DNA of 30,674 nt. Source: Gracilaria domingensis. Lineage: Eukaryota; Rhodophyta; Florideophyceae; Gracilariales; Gracilariaceae. A program made the translations under genes and the position numbers. Shown piece after piece: positions 19,237 through 27,936 of this stretch (positions within the stretch are counted from its first letter, which is position 1; every line of letters begins with the position of its first letter). A model generated the notes under the pieces. The model was not told the origin of the DNA. It was given only the letters and a program-made list of their open reading frames with translations, and ran no database searches. The DNA is taken from the NCBI GenBank assembly GCA_022539475.1, contig VCMS01000441.1, positions 1-30,674 of the forward strand. The letters run 5' to 3'.

Positions 19237-19911
19237 TCAAGCGCAGAAACCAGTCCCAGGCTTACATACGAGGTTGAAACATTCTTTTTCACCACCAATC
19301 CCAGTCAACACACAGCAGTAGTGACAGCCACTAGAGCATAGACAACGACGAGTGGGCGGCCGAGGCGGCTGACGCGGCTTTTGCGGTGGGCGTGGTTGGC
19401 GTGGTTGACGCGGTTGACGCGGTTGACGCGGTTGACGCGGTTGACGCGGTTGGTACGGCTTACTTGGTATATAAGGTTGATGTGGATGGTGCGGTTGGTC
19501 TCTTGGTTGAGGATTGGGAACAACCACCACTGGTTTCGGAAACGGTGCAATTGACCTCTCATTGATAACCCTGGATGACTCGTCGTTGTAGCGCACCAGG
19601 CGTGTTGGCAAGCTTTCCGACGCCCACATACAATTCACCAGCGATTGAGCGACATACTTTGCGACTTTCTGTGGATGATAGCAGTCTATCCTTTCGCCAT
19701 CTATGACGCGAACTTCCGGGGCAAAACTCACCGCCCGAGAACGTAAACATGTCCCAGCACTCGCCGGGAGCCCAAGTCGAGATGACTTCTTTTCAAACGT
19801 TTGCCACAAGCGACTCCAATCGGACTGCGACACGCACGAACTTTCACCCCTGCCCGAAGCGAGACAAATGAGCAACACAATTACAGGCAAAAGTTGGATG
19901 CGAAAATACAT
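19237..19911 (-). CDS. Secreted Pro-rich, Cys-rich protein (224 aa)
   Basis: I take the ATG at 19911, 86 bp downstream of a TATA box; the frame extends 13 codons further upstream without ATG. Residues 1-22 form a clear signal peptide (hydrophobic LLPVIVLLICLA, small residues before a likely cut near GRG). A globular part with four Cys follows (about 25-110), then a Pro-rich stretch dominated by PRQ triplets (about 155-188) and a tail with eight Cys (190, 192, 196, 199, 200, 211, 216, 223). The layout suggests an extracellular matrix or wall protein, or a secreted binding protein, with a disulfide-bonded end module on a stiff Pro-rich stalk. I do not recognise the family. The PRQ part is encoded by a 9-bp minisatellite and is likely to vary in length. 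Confidence 0.78.
   Translation of the reverse strand: MYFRIQLLPVIVLLICLASGRGESSCVSQSDWSRLWQTFEKKSSRLGLPASAGTCLRSRAVSFAPEVRVIDGERIDCYHPQKVAKYVAQSLVNCMWASESLPTRLVRYNDESSRVINERSIAPFPKPVVVVPNPQPRDQPHHPHQPYIPSKPYQPRQPRQPRQPRQPRQPRQPRPPQKPRQPPRPPTRRCLCSSGCHYCCVLTGIGGEKECFNLVCKPGTGFCA
19403..19447. repeat. 9-bp minisatellite inside the secreted-protein gene
   Basis: Five perfect tandem copies of GGTTGACGC, followed by a degenerate copy. In the minus-strand gene the unit encodes a three-residue Arg-Gln-Pro repeat and keeps the frame. Confidence 0.9.
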
Positions 19912-19996
19912 GGTAGTATTGTCGTGAACAAGAAAGAGGAGAAGAAGCAATCCCCGAAGTGGAGCAAGAGCACGGTTGCGATGGATGGCGAAGAAG

Positions 19997-20002
19997 TTTA
20001 TA
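19997..20002 (-). promoter_or_regulatory. TATA box of the secreted-protein gene
   Basis: The minus strand reads CATATAAAC, 86 bp before the ATG at 19911. The same 9-mer is the TATA box of the gypsy LTR. Confidence 0.6.
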
Positions 20003-20446
20003 TGCTGGTGAGGATGAGTGGTGATGAAGCGTCAAAAAGTTGGGAGGTAGACGTTGAGTGGGTGCGCACATGTGGTAGCGAGGAAGCTCTCGAGATTTTG
20101 CTAGGTGGTTCTGCCAGTGTATGTCTGATATTGAGGCAGCCGTGCGTCCCACGGGGATCGAGTGCATCTTGTGACGTGTAATGGTGGTGATGATTAGTCT
20201 CGATTGGACCTATTTGGTATAATACCGCGTCGAATTGTTGGGTTTTTCTCCAAAGTATTACTATCCAAATGCTTGGCATGAAGAAAGACACCAAATTCAC
20301 GGTTCTACTCCACAATTTTCTCCCATTTGCAACATGCAGTTCCAGGAAATGCGGAGGTAGGTCTTCGGATTGCAGAACACACGGACCTGAAATCCAACAT
20401 CATCTAGTTTGAGAACTCGCATGACTGAGATCGTACACAAACAGTG

Positions 20447-20469
20447 CTTAGGGCAATAATTGCCCTAAG
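20447..20469. repeat. Perfect 11-bp-arm palindrome with one-base centre
   Basis: CTTAGGGCAAT, one A, then ATTGCCCTAAG. The centre CAATAATTG is shared with the palindrome at 26215-26235 although the outer arms differ. Confidence 0.85.
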
Positions 20470-20600
20470 GGCGTTTCTACATAGGGACAAGAACCCAGAC
20501 AAATTGCACACGTGCGTCACAAGAATTAAAAACGGAATAACCTTGACGGCGAAAAATTTAAAAACAAATCTGATAGAACAATTCCTCAACTGTCTCTTCG

Positions 20601-20627
20601 TTGGGGTCGCCCAAGAAGCGACCCCAA
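20601..20627. repeat. Perfect 10-bp hairpin
   Basis: TTGGGGTCGC and GCGACCCCAA enclose the 7-base loop CCAAGAA. Function unknown; it could be a transposon end or a transcript structure. Confidence 0.8.
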
Positions 20628-20784
20628 AATTGTGGACATATTTAGCGGGTGAGTAGACACACGCAGCCAGCAATGCTGGCCCAGCATGTCACAAACAGTT
20701 GACCAGTAGAATCGAGTTTGCACAATTCCACCGTTTCTCAACTCAAGGTCGTGTCTGAGACAAAAAGCCAAAAACAAGAATTAA

Positions 20785-21102
20785 CGAAATGTTTTTTGGC
20801 AACCGCGCCACTCCGCGAGTGTCGTTCTTTGCGCTGATCAGCACTCGCATACCACCGCCGCAGAAAGGCACCTGCTGGCCCGTGCGTTCTCCCACACACC
20901 GGCACACGCTGAGGACACGGACATCTCGATTCGCCTCGGTCCTGTCAGAACTTGCATGCTCGCTGGGCGTGCCCTTCGCGACGCACTCAGTCATTCTCTT
21001 CCGGCTGAGCACATTGAGGCGCATGGCGAGCTACTTGCGCAGCTGGCCGTTAGCATCCAACAAGTGAGCCAGCCGCAAACGTACACGATAGAGCACCAGT
21101 AA
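20785..21102 (+). CDS. Possible exon, GC-rich open frame (about 105 codons)
   Basis: An open frame between TAA at 20782 and TAA at 21100, in a GC-rich island within AT-rich flanks. The translation looks protein-like, with alternating Ala/Leu/His/Glu helices (for example RALRDALSHSLPAEHIEAH), but has no ATG near its start. The 3' end reads CCA|GTAAGT, a good splice donor. It may be an internal exon or an old coding fragment. No family recognised. Overlapping frames on both strands are less protein-like. Confidence 0.3.
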   Translation, partial: RNVFWQPRHSASVVLCADQHSHTTAAERHLLARAFSHTPAHAEDTDISIRLGPVRTCMLAGRALRDALSHSLPAEHIEAHGELLAQLAVSIQQVSQPQTYTIEHQ

Positions 21103-21218
21103 GTGTCCTGTCTCATCATATGACCTTTTGAGTCGCTATCCTGCCCTTCGACCCATTTTCCTACTCCGCCATCGATGTTGCCATCAACTTCACATAAAAT
21201 CATCGTATTCTTTGTAGA

Positions 21219-21226
21219 GTCTGTAC
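21219..21226. repeat. 8-bp target-site duplication, left
   Basis: GTCTGTAC, repeated exactly at 21711-21718. Confidence 0.82.
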
Positions 21227-21710
21227 CAGGGGTGTATTTGTGACTGAATAAATTGTAATTTCCCTTAGTCATTAGTCACAACGAAAATTATGTACTCAGT
21301 AATGTTAGTCATAGAAAGCTTGGAAATATTTTTTCAGCTCACTTTTGTCAACTTAAGCCGCAATTACGTCCACCAAAGCACATTTGGTGCGTTCCGCGAT
21401 AGGTACAAGTCCAGTCTGCGCTACAAAATTGTTTTTAAGCTCACTTGTAACAAAAAATCGAAATAAATTGGAAGTTTTCAAACATTTTTTTGAAAATCTT
21501 TCAGCATATTTTCGTGAAAAAGATGAGTTAGATATAACTTCTAATTTCTATGAACTTGCTCGTAATTCAGTATCACGGTAGACTTTTGCGTTTTACTACA
21601 ATATCGTAAAGGACCTGAGCTTTGCTATGACTAAGATGACTAAATACTTTTTACGTCGTAGTTAGGCAGTCATTTTTTAGAGCAGGCAGTCAGTTACAAA
21701 TACGGCCCCG
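21227..21710. mobile_element. Non-autonomous hAT-type transposon, second family (484 bp)
   Basis: The left end CAGGGGTGTATTTGTGACTG is matched inverted by the right end (CAGTTACAAATACGGCCCCG) with small differences. The perfect 8-bp duplication GTCTGTAC flanks it (21219-21226 and 21711-21718). Inside both ends are TAGTCAT/ATGACTA-type repeats, not the ATTGCAAT motif of the other family. There is no transposase; the interior is AT-rich. Confidence 0.82.
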
Positions 21711-21718
21711 GTCTGTAC
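21711..21718. repeat. 8-bp target-site duplication, right
   Basis: GTCTGTAC, partner of 21219-21226. Confidence 0.82.
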
Positions 21719-22267
21719 CCCTCATCGCTCGGCACAGCCGTTTTGTTTTCTGCGTCTCGTTCCGTCCTCACGATCTTCTTTGTTTCGCGTGGCGATCCGT
21801 CCCAATCCATCGTCTGTTCTGTACTTCTGAATCGTCCGCTGCCCCACCGAAATCACCCAAAAAGTCAACCGATGAGAAGCTGATACTTCACGTTAATCAC
21901 TTATTCCCTTCCCAAACAGCAGTTTCCCAAAAAAAGATCCACCGGAAAGCGAACAATAATGCACGAAGGTCTCATTAGATGCCTTGCGACAAAGGAAAAA
22001 TGTTGTTCGAATTGTCGATTCGGTCTACTCTGAGCGAGCCCAGCACAGATTTGAAGAGTCTCAAGCGGATGGCTTTCCTTCTGTTCACCTCGCTTGCCTG
22101 CATTGGAAACAACTTACTCTCCGAGCAGCAGCATGCCGCTCATGGGATTGCAATCGTTGATAAGCACTCTGAAACACGTGTATTGTAAACTATCACTATC
22201 TAAATTAATGAAAAACTACGTCGTTGGCATCCGACGAAAACTTTCAGTTTCATGACCAGAAGCTCAT
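21719..22267. other. Intergenic, no convincing gene
   Basis: Short frames only. One ATG-started 69-codon frame on the plus strand (21979-22188) has a hydrophobic middle but no recognisable domain, and I do not call it. Confidence 0.4.
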
Positions 22268-23026
22268 TTAACGTTGTTCTCTACGACAGTTGTCGCGCAT
22301 ATGTCTTCGCAGATTGTCCTTTCGGGTAAACCGAGCTGCGCAATTCGGACACACATATGGCCAATGCAAAACATGGGTCTGTTCGTGACGGCGTAACGAA
22401 GACTTGCGAAGAGTCGTGAACCCGCAATTCTCAACGGAGCATGGAAGCTCTCTGCATCGGTGGGAATCACTTCGAATGGCCAACCTGCAACTGCGGCATT
22501 TATTGGTGGCACCCAAAATTCCACCTCTGCCACCAAGCCTTTTGGCATGACCGCGACGATTTTCTGGCTCGTCACTCCTTCCAATATTTAATGGGGCATC
22601 GTTTGCTGGCACTCGCATCAGGTTGGAATGGTGCCATGCACTTGGTGCCCTTGGTGGTCGGGAACCAGCCTGATTATATGGAAGGCTTGAAGCTGCTGAC
22701 AAGTCTGCGGACTGTCCACGATCCATATCAATGACCTGTCTTTGATTCCCAACGTTCGTAAAAGGCACTACCGAAGGAGTGAGAACTGGAGCAGCCGTGG
22801 TATAGAACGAGTCCAATGGAGTTTCATTACGAGCATGGAATGGTATATTCACGTTAATGCGTTCGGACTGTCTTTCGACCTCAGGAAATGAACGAATTTG
22901 GCCAGACTGACTGGATTGGTTTGAGAGTCCCTGACGTTGACGCTGGTTGCGATTCTGCTTTCGAATTCGATGGGAGGTCCTCCCATGAAAATGATGTTGG
23001 TTTAAATTTCTGTCGTTGCGATCCAT
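22268..23026 (-). CDS. C2H2 zinc-finger protein 2 (252 aa)
   Basis: ATG at 23026, TAA at 22268-22270, one exon. Residues 1-35 are very rich in Arg, Asn, Gln and His (basic, nuclear-localisation-like). The middle is low-complexity with Ser and Pro. A Cys-rich lead-in (C177, C180, H189, C191) looks like a decayed finger. Then come C196, C201, H214, H218 (C-x4-C form) and C226, C229, H242, C247 (C2HC), the last with a linker of TFIIIA style (THVLHWPYVCPNC). A nuclear DNA-binding role is likely by family. The C2HC last finger and the basic tail right after it parallel the gene at 16769-17470. Confidence 0.82.
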   Translation of the reverse strand: MDRNDRNLNQHHFHGRTSHRIRKQNRNQRQRQGLSNQSSQSGQIRSFPEVERQSERINVNIPFHARNETPLDSFYTTAAPVLTPSVVPFTNVGNQRQVIDMDRGQSADLSAASSLPYNQAGSRPPRAPSAWHHSNLMRVPANDAPLNIGRSDEPENRRGHAKRLGGRGGILGATNKCRSCRLAIRSDSHRCRELPCSVENCGFTTLRKSSLRRHEQTHVLHWPYVCPNCAARFTRKDNLRRHMRDNCRREQR

Positions 23027-24788
23027 GAAGAAATTGTATAGCTTTTATGTGTGTGTGTTTTTGTGCTTCTGCTTAGGTAGTGATGTGTGTTTTTGGGTCG
23101 CTGACGTGAAGCAAGGCAGAACCATATACTTGTAGGATTGATCTTCGGGTCTGGGGTTGAGTTCATTGGTACTTCTGAAGATATCAAAGATATTATGAGT
23201 AGTTTTACTCTTATTTCTTGCATGCAATTTGATTTGCAAAGGTCTCACATGTACATTATACACACGTATTTGTATGAAACCTTTGGGAAGACGAATACGA
23301 TTTAGCTCCCTAAAGAATTTTTCATAGCAAAGCTCTTTCTCTCTAGGTACTGAAACAATCTTAATCTAATTTAGAGCTAGTCTCGAAAAAACTGTTGTTT
23401 TAAAACATCTTATCATCAATTTCTGGCAACTATAGTCTGCAAATTGGGACACTGTCAAATTGCCCATTCTATACATAGCACGTCCTCTTTTCTTTCAAAA
23501 ACAGTAGCAAAATACACAAAAAACTGTTAAAAATATGCGCCGTGTCACACGGCACATTTACTTCACTTTTTGGAGAGGTAATCAACAATAGATCACAACA
23601 CATCCAACAAATTAAAATTAAGCAAAAAGAAAATCCTTTTATGAAGTGCATTGAGATTTGCCTGTAACATATGTCCAAAACCTTACCTATTTCTTACTAA
23701 GAGTCTACTCAAAAAATCCATAGACAACACCAAATTGTTGGCAGAGTTCATCGAAAGCATGATTATCAGTACTTTTTCTGTCAATAAACATTTCTAAATT
23801 TACTAAAAGTTTCAATTTTTACTTGACACATATCTTAAGTTCTCGCTATAAAAGCAATGCTAATGTCTATCGATTTTATGTGCAAAGGCAGAAGAATCTT
23901 ACAGCAGCATTCGAAAGAGGTAACCTTAACAGCAGAATTCGAAAGAATACCTTTATAGAATACAATAATCCTTATTTTTAGAACATCTTTAAGTGACCCA
24001 GCTAAAACTTTTGTTATTTTAATAGTGCCTCATTCGTCAACTGGGTTGTCTGAGGAGCTTTGCGGGTTTTCGTCTTTGAGAAGTTCGCTTCTCAAAGCAC
24101 TGATCTTTGTCAAAGAATATGTAGAAACTTTCAATTACACTAACTTTTTCCCCAACAAGTTTAGACGAAATATATAAATACTCTGTAGTTATCATAGATA
24201 TAAAAAAAGTTTAGAAGTATGTGTCTTCTCAAACTGTGCACTTCAAGTGCAGTCAAGGGAGTAGAAAACCGTTCATGTACTCTAAATGAGAAGTCTTCAG
24301 GACAATAAACTTTAGACCTTGCCTAAAATGTAGCCTCAAATACTGCCTTGAAATAAATAGAGAGATAATATGATTTATTGCAAGAAAATCAAAAAGAAAA
24401 ATACATACAGTAAGGCTTACATTGCAAGCAACTGAAATATAAGTATAAATTTGAGATTTGACCAACAATACCGCGCTTTTACTTGGGTTTTCTCTGTCAA
24501 TCTTGGTTTTACACATTCTTTTGTTTTCTGCTGTGTTTTGTTCCGGATGTTCACTGTCAGCAGATTTTTCTTCGTCTGTAGCAACATGTGCAGTGCAATA
24601 CGAAAACTCTGCTCTTAGCCTTTGTCCTTCGGCTCATATATAAAGCTGTATCGCACATGAAATTGAAATTGCATTAAAAGTCGAGATTTTTGGCGTAGAT
24701 TTTTGTAGTGCAACACCACCTCACAGATGAAAACAAAAATTACCCACCAGCGCAGAAAACACATAAGATGTTCAGCCTTGCTTCCAAT
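23027..24788. other. Long AT-rich intergenic region
   Basis: No supported gene on either strand; the frames present lack domains and start sites. It contains an imperfect direct repeat (ACAGCAG[C/A]ATTCGAAAGA, about 23902-23947) and the hairpin at 24074-24097. Confidence 0.5.
24074..24097. repeat. Perfect hairpin with TTCG loop; repeat copy 2
   Basis: CTTTGAGAAG and CTTCTCAAAG form a 10-bp perfect stem closed by the tetraloop TTCG, an exceptionally stable loop in RNA. It is followed by GCACTGATCT and preceded by AGCTTTGC, as at 16709. Confidence 0.75.
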
Positions 24789-25665
24789 GGGGTCTTCCAG
24801 GAAAGCCAGAATGACAAAGCGACAAACTCTGACCAATGAGAGCACCATAAAGCGTCGCGTAAGTCGCTATGACTTTGTCACCCTGGAGCGGGGGTCCGAA
24901 CCCCGCTTCAAAGTGACAATCGTAAGCTGACGGTAAACTAGTGGTATAAGCTTCTTTACAAACGATTCAAACCTCTCTCGCTAAACTCCTTTCCTCGACA
25001 AAGCAGCACTTCTTCCTTCACCGTCATTGTAATGGCCTATTCTCCAGTTGGTAAACTACTTCCTCTTCTTGACCGCAAAAATAATTGAGGCCGTGATGTT
25101 CAAGCTGCAAATGAATTTCGGAGACGCACGCTTGCGCTCAGCGCCGAATGTTGTTGAACAAGGGCGACAGCGAACAATTCAGAAAATCGCTCTCGTAGAT
25201 CTTCGTAGAACTTGTGTGGAAAGCAGCACTTTCATGAAGCAGTACAATATATCTGTGGCTCTAGTTTCCACCGCAACGTTGACCAAAAGAGAATGGTTCT
25301 TCCTTGCTTGTGCACTTGTTGCTCGCGTCGTCAAAAAAGTTCGAGCGCTGCGCTGAAGTTTCGTCTGTGCATGTTGGGCGGTGGCTGTTCGTGCTCGTGC
25401 CCGAAGAGCGCGAGGGTCTGAACTCCTTCAATTGAACGGGCTGGACTCAAATAGCGGTTTGCTGGGTGATGCGTGTCTTTACGGGTCCAAATGAAGCGCT
25501 AGAGCTGAAGTCTGTGAGGAACAAGAAGCAATGCGACCGTACCGTTTAAATGCATTGGCGACAGCCATCACAAAAAAACTTTCTGTACGGTCCATGTAAC
25601 CTGTAGGGCGTATGCCAGGTGCTCTCTTTGTCATTCTGTCAGAGTAGCTTTTCCTGGAAGACCCC
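24789..25665. mobile_element. Possible DNA transposon with inverted ends (877 bp)
   Basis: GGGGTCTTCCAGGAAA at the left is found inverted at the right end. Similarity continues inward through CAGAATGACAAAG and GAGAGCACC with indels, about 50 bp in all. AAT flanks both sides (24786-24788 and 25666-25668), a possible 3-bp target duplication as in PIF/Harbinger elements, although those usually use TWA. No transposase inside; a 102-codon frame at 25048-25356 shows no domain. It could instead be an old inverted duplication. Confidence 0.45.
24875..24919. repeat. Long two-part hairpin
   Basis: Outer arms TTGTCAC/GTGACAA and inner arms AGCGGGG/CCCCGCT, with further TGG/TCA pairing between them and a 2x2 internal loop, around the 7-base loop GTCCGAA. 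About 17 paired positions. The reverse strand has a T-arm look but no A box nearby, so it is not a tRNA gene. Confidence 0.7.
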
Positions 25666-25668
25666 AAT

Positions 25669-26676
25669 GTTTGACAGCTGAGTAAGAGTTCTCTGTTCGG
25701 CTTACCCGTACAGGCTGTTATTTGGGGTGGATCTTGCTTGCTTTGCAGAAATCATTTAGATGAGAAACTTCACGAATAAGGCGAACCTAGAAATATAAGA
25801 CACGCTATCGGGGTAGTAAAATGTAAAATAGTAGAAAAAGAGAGGATTAGGGCGTGCCGTGTATTTTTGTGGTTCGGATTCAGTAACTGAGATTGTTTCT
25901 ATACAATAGTTCACGTACACATGAACTACGAATGTATGGCAGTAAAAAGCGAGGAGAATAAACGCCTGTAAAACCTCCAAAGCTTCTTTTAAATGCCTCA
26001 GATCTGTAACAAGACAGCTGTGGAAATTCAGAAATCACTTCTTGACTGTGTAGCTCCAATCGTTTAAATTCAAATTCTCTCTCTCTCTACTGGACTCAAG
26101 TGCATGATACGGTACTTCTTTCTGCTTCTTGGCAGATCTTCAGATCTATACACAATGTGTACAGTTACGTGAAAAGCAAAATAGAGATACAGTAAAAGTT
26201 TCCCGGGGTATTTTGGAGAACAATAATTGTTCTCCTTCTATAAAATTAGTTTTATAACATTCGGCCATTGTCATATTTTTGGCGCAGATATCACAATTTG
26301 GCCGAGATTATAGAACAGTTTCAAATTATTTGGAAATAGAAACGGCGGTAGGCTCTGCAATTTCGTTACAAAACAGTAAATATTCAGAAGATGAAACTGT
26401 GCAGTGGGGATGCTCTTAAGTCCTGTAACAGTATTACAGGTGCTCCACGTGGACTTGAACTTCAGAACGGTTTGTGCTTTTCGACAGGCAGGGCTCATGG
26501 AAGGTTTGTCCTTTTCTATTTTAAGCGCAACAAATCCGTAAGTCTGCCAAGGGAAGTGCTGAGCCCCCTGTAAATCTCGGTCGTAAATCTTGCTGAGTGG
26601 GAGTTCTCTGCAAATCGACTTTGGTCTGAAGTGTGTCAAGAGAGAAGGAAACAGGTGAGCAACATTTCTTTTACTT
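25669..26676. other. AT-rich intergenic region with palindromes
   Basis: No convincing gene. A 153-codon minus-strand frame (26271-26732) overlaps the SANT-like gene and looks non-coding. The palindromes at 26215-26235 and 26239-26256 are the only structure I see. Confidence 0.45.
26215..26256. repeat. Two adjacent palindromes
   Basis: GGAGAACAAT, A, ATTGTTCTCC (26215-26235), then TATAAAA, TTAG, TTTTATA (26239-26256). The first has the same CAATAATTG centre as the palindrome at 20447-20469. Confidence 0.8.
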
Positions 26677-27357
26677 TCAACGTTTGGGAAAGACATTCTG
26701 TTGAACCAGTCGACGCATTGTTCGATCCCCATTGTTCTTGACTAACTTTTTCAGCTCGTTCTCGTAGGCTTTTTCTCTAGTGAGTCGGCGAAGCTGCGCC
26801 TCGGCCAACATTCTCATACAATCAGAAACTCTGTCCATGCAATTTAAAAGTGCGAGAACACGTTTGGAATGTTTTACTGCCATATTGTCAGCCCTTCTTC
26901 TCTTGAGGAAGGCGCAAATTGATGCAAGATAGTTTTCCCGTGGGCTTCGTTGATTCTTATCTACTTGTTGGATTGAGTGACGAATGGGCTGTGCACGCCT
27001 CGTGAGAAAGCAAATTTGCTTTGCTTGCCCGAAGTCTAGATGGTAGCAAACCAGTTGATCAAACTTCTGCTTTAGACTTGCCCGCGTGCGTGGAGATTTC
27101 CCTTGTCGGCGGGCGTAGGTAGCGTATTCGGATGATACCAGAGCCCAATGGTTGTCCGCGGTGGGTTGATGTCGGGCCACTAGATGAAGCAAGTACTTGA
27201 CATCCTTTGTTGTGAACTCGGCGGTCGCAAGCAGGCCGCGTGCGCTCCGCCGCCCATGGTTGTCTTGGTGTGCCACATTTGCGTCCTTCTCATCCGTAAC
27301 GACCTCTTCTTCTAAGTTGGGTTTCAGAGCGTCTGGCGCAGCTTTGTGTGGATCCAT
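26677..27357 (-). CDS. SANT/Myb-like (DUF6818-type) protein (226 aa)
   Basis: ATG at 27357, TGA at 26677-26679, single exon. After an acidic, charged N-terminus (1-45), residues about 46-108 have the pattern of a SANT-like helical domain: a TTKDVKYLLHLV first helix, HWALVSSEYATYAR in the middle and SLKQKFDQLVCY at the end. The closest named family I can suggest is DUF6818, SANT-like proteins known from algae and oomycetes, often as multi-copy genes. A basic linker and a long charged helix (about 165-226, coiled-coil-like) follow. DNA or chromatin binding is likely; the biological role is unknown. No TATA box is obvious upstream. Confidence 0.72.
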   Translation of the reverse strand: MDPHKAAPDALKPNLEEEVVTDEKDANVAHQDNHGRRSARGLLATAEFTTKDVKYLLHLVARHQPTADNHWALVSSEYATYARRQGKSPRTRASLKQKFDQLVCYHLDFGQAKQICFLTRRAQPIRHSIQQVDKNQRSPRENYLASICAFLKRRRADNMAVKHSKRVLALLNCMDRVSDCMRMLAEAQLRRLTREKAYENELKKLVKNNGDRTMRRLVQQNVFPKR

Positions 27358-27936
27358 ATTGGTGGGGAACGGCGTATTTGGACGAGAGTTAGGGATCGGC
27401 GAACATGGCTTGATTGCGGCAGTTTATGAGTACGAACTGCAATTGGCATGCATCCGAAAAAGAATTCGGACTTGTGCTGGTGTGTAACTCTCGGGTACCG
27501 AAGGTACCGACGGTGCGCCGCACGGAATTCACTTCGAGAAGTCGAAAGGCAAGCTGCTTTCTGACGTCACTGCTGACACTTGATTGGACGAAATGGAGCT
27601 TGATGGTGACGATGATTTGGCAGGAACTAACTTACACAGACTGTCCCACTTCCGTGGGCTCACAACGATGACACGTGGATACGACCGGTGAAAGCAATAC
27701 TTGAATCATGTTTTTCTAAGAATGGCATAGACTCGACTAACGACGATCGGTATTCGTCGCTTCGAGTTTTGCGTCGCGACGAGTTCGGAGTTAGCTGCAA
27801 GCAACTGACGCAAAAGGTTAGCCTGTATTCTCAAGCGCGTATGCAGCCTGCGTATGGAAACTTTGTCTTCCCGCTCACTTCTATACGACCATACTAGCAT
27901 TCAAACGCTCTGTTTCAAAGCTTCCCCGTGTTCTTC
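27358..27936. other. Intergenic, promoter side of the SANT-like gene
   Basis: Several short frames on both strands without domains. No clear promoter element or repeat seen. Confidence 0.4.

Larger units (their letters stand above)
20003..20784. other. Intergenic with two strong palindromes
   Basis: No supported gene. It contains the near-perfect palindrome at 20447-20469 and the 10-bp hairpin at 20601-20627, both listed separately. Short frames on both strands show no domains. Confidence 0.5.

Noticed and set aside
24880..24912. T-arm-like sequence on the reverse strand (GGTTCGGACC within a GC stem), possible tRNA
   Set aside because: No A box or cloverleaf upstream; the surrounding sequence is explained by a longer symmetric hairpin.
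26489..26570. CAGGGCTCA and TGAGCCCCCTG as ends of a tiny hAT element
   Set aside because: No 8-bp duplication at the edges and no subterminal repeats; chance inverted match.
26271..26732. 153-codon minus-strand frame downstream of the SANT-like gene
   Set aside because: Overlaps that gene's end in another frame, starts without good context and shows no domain.
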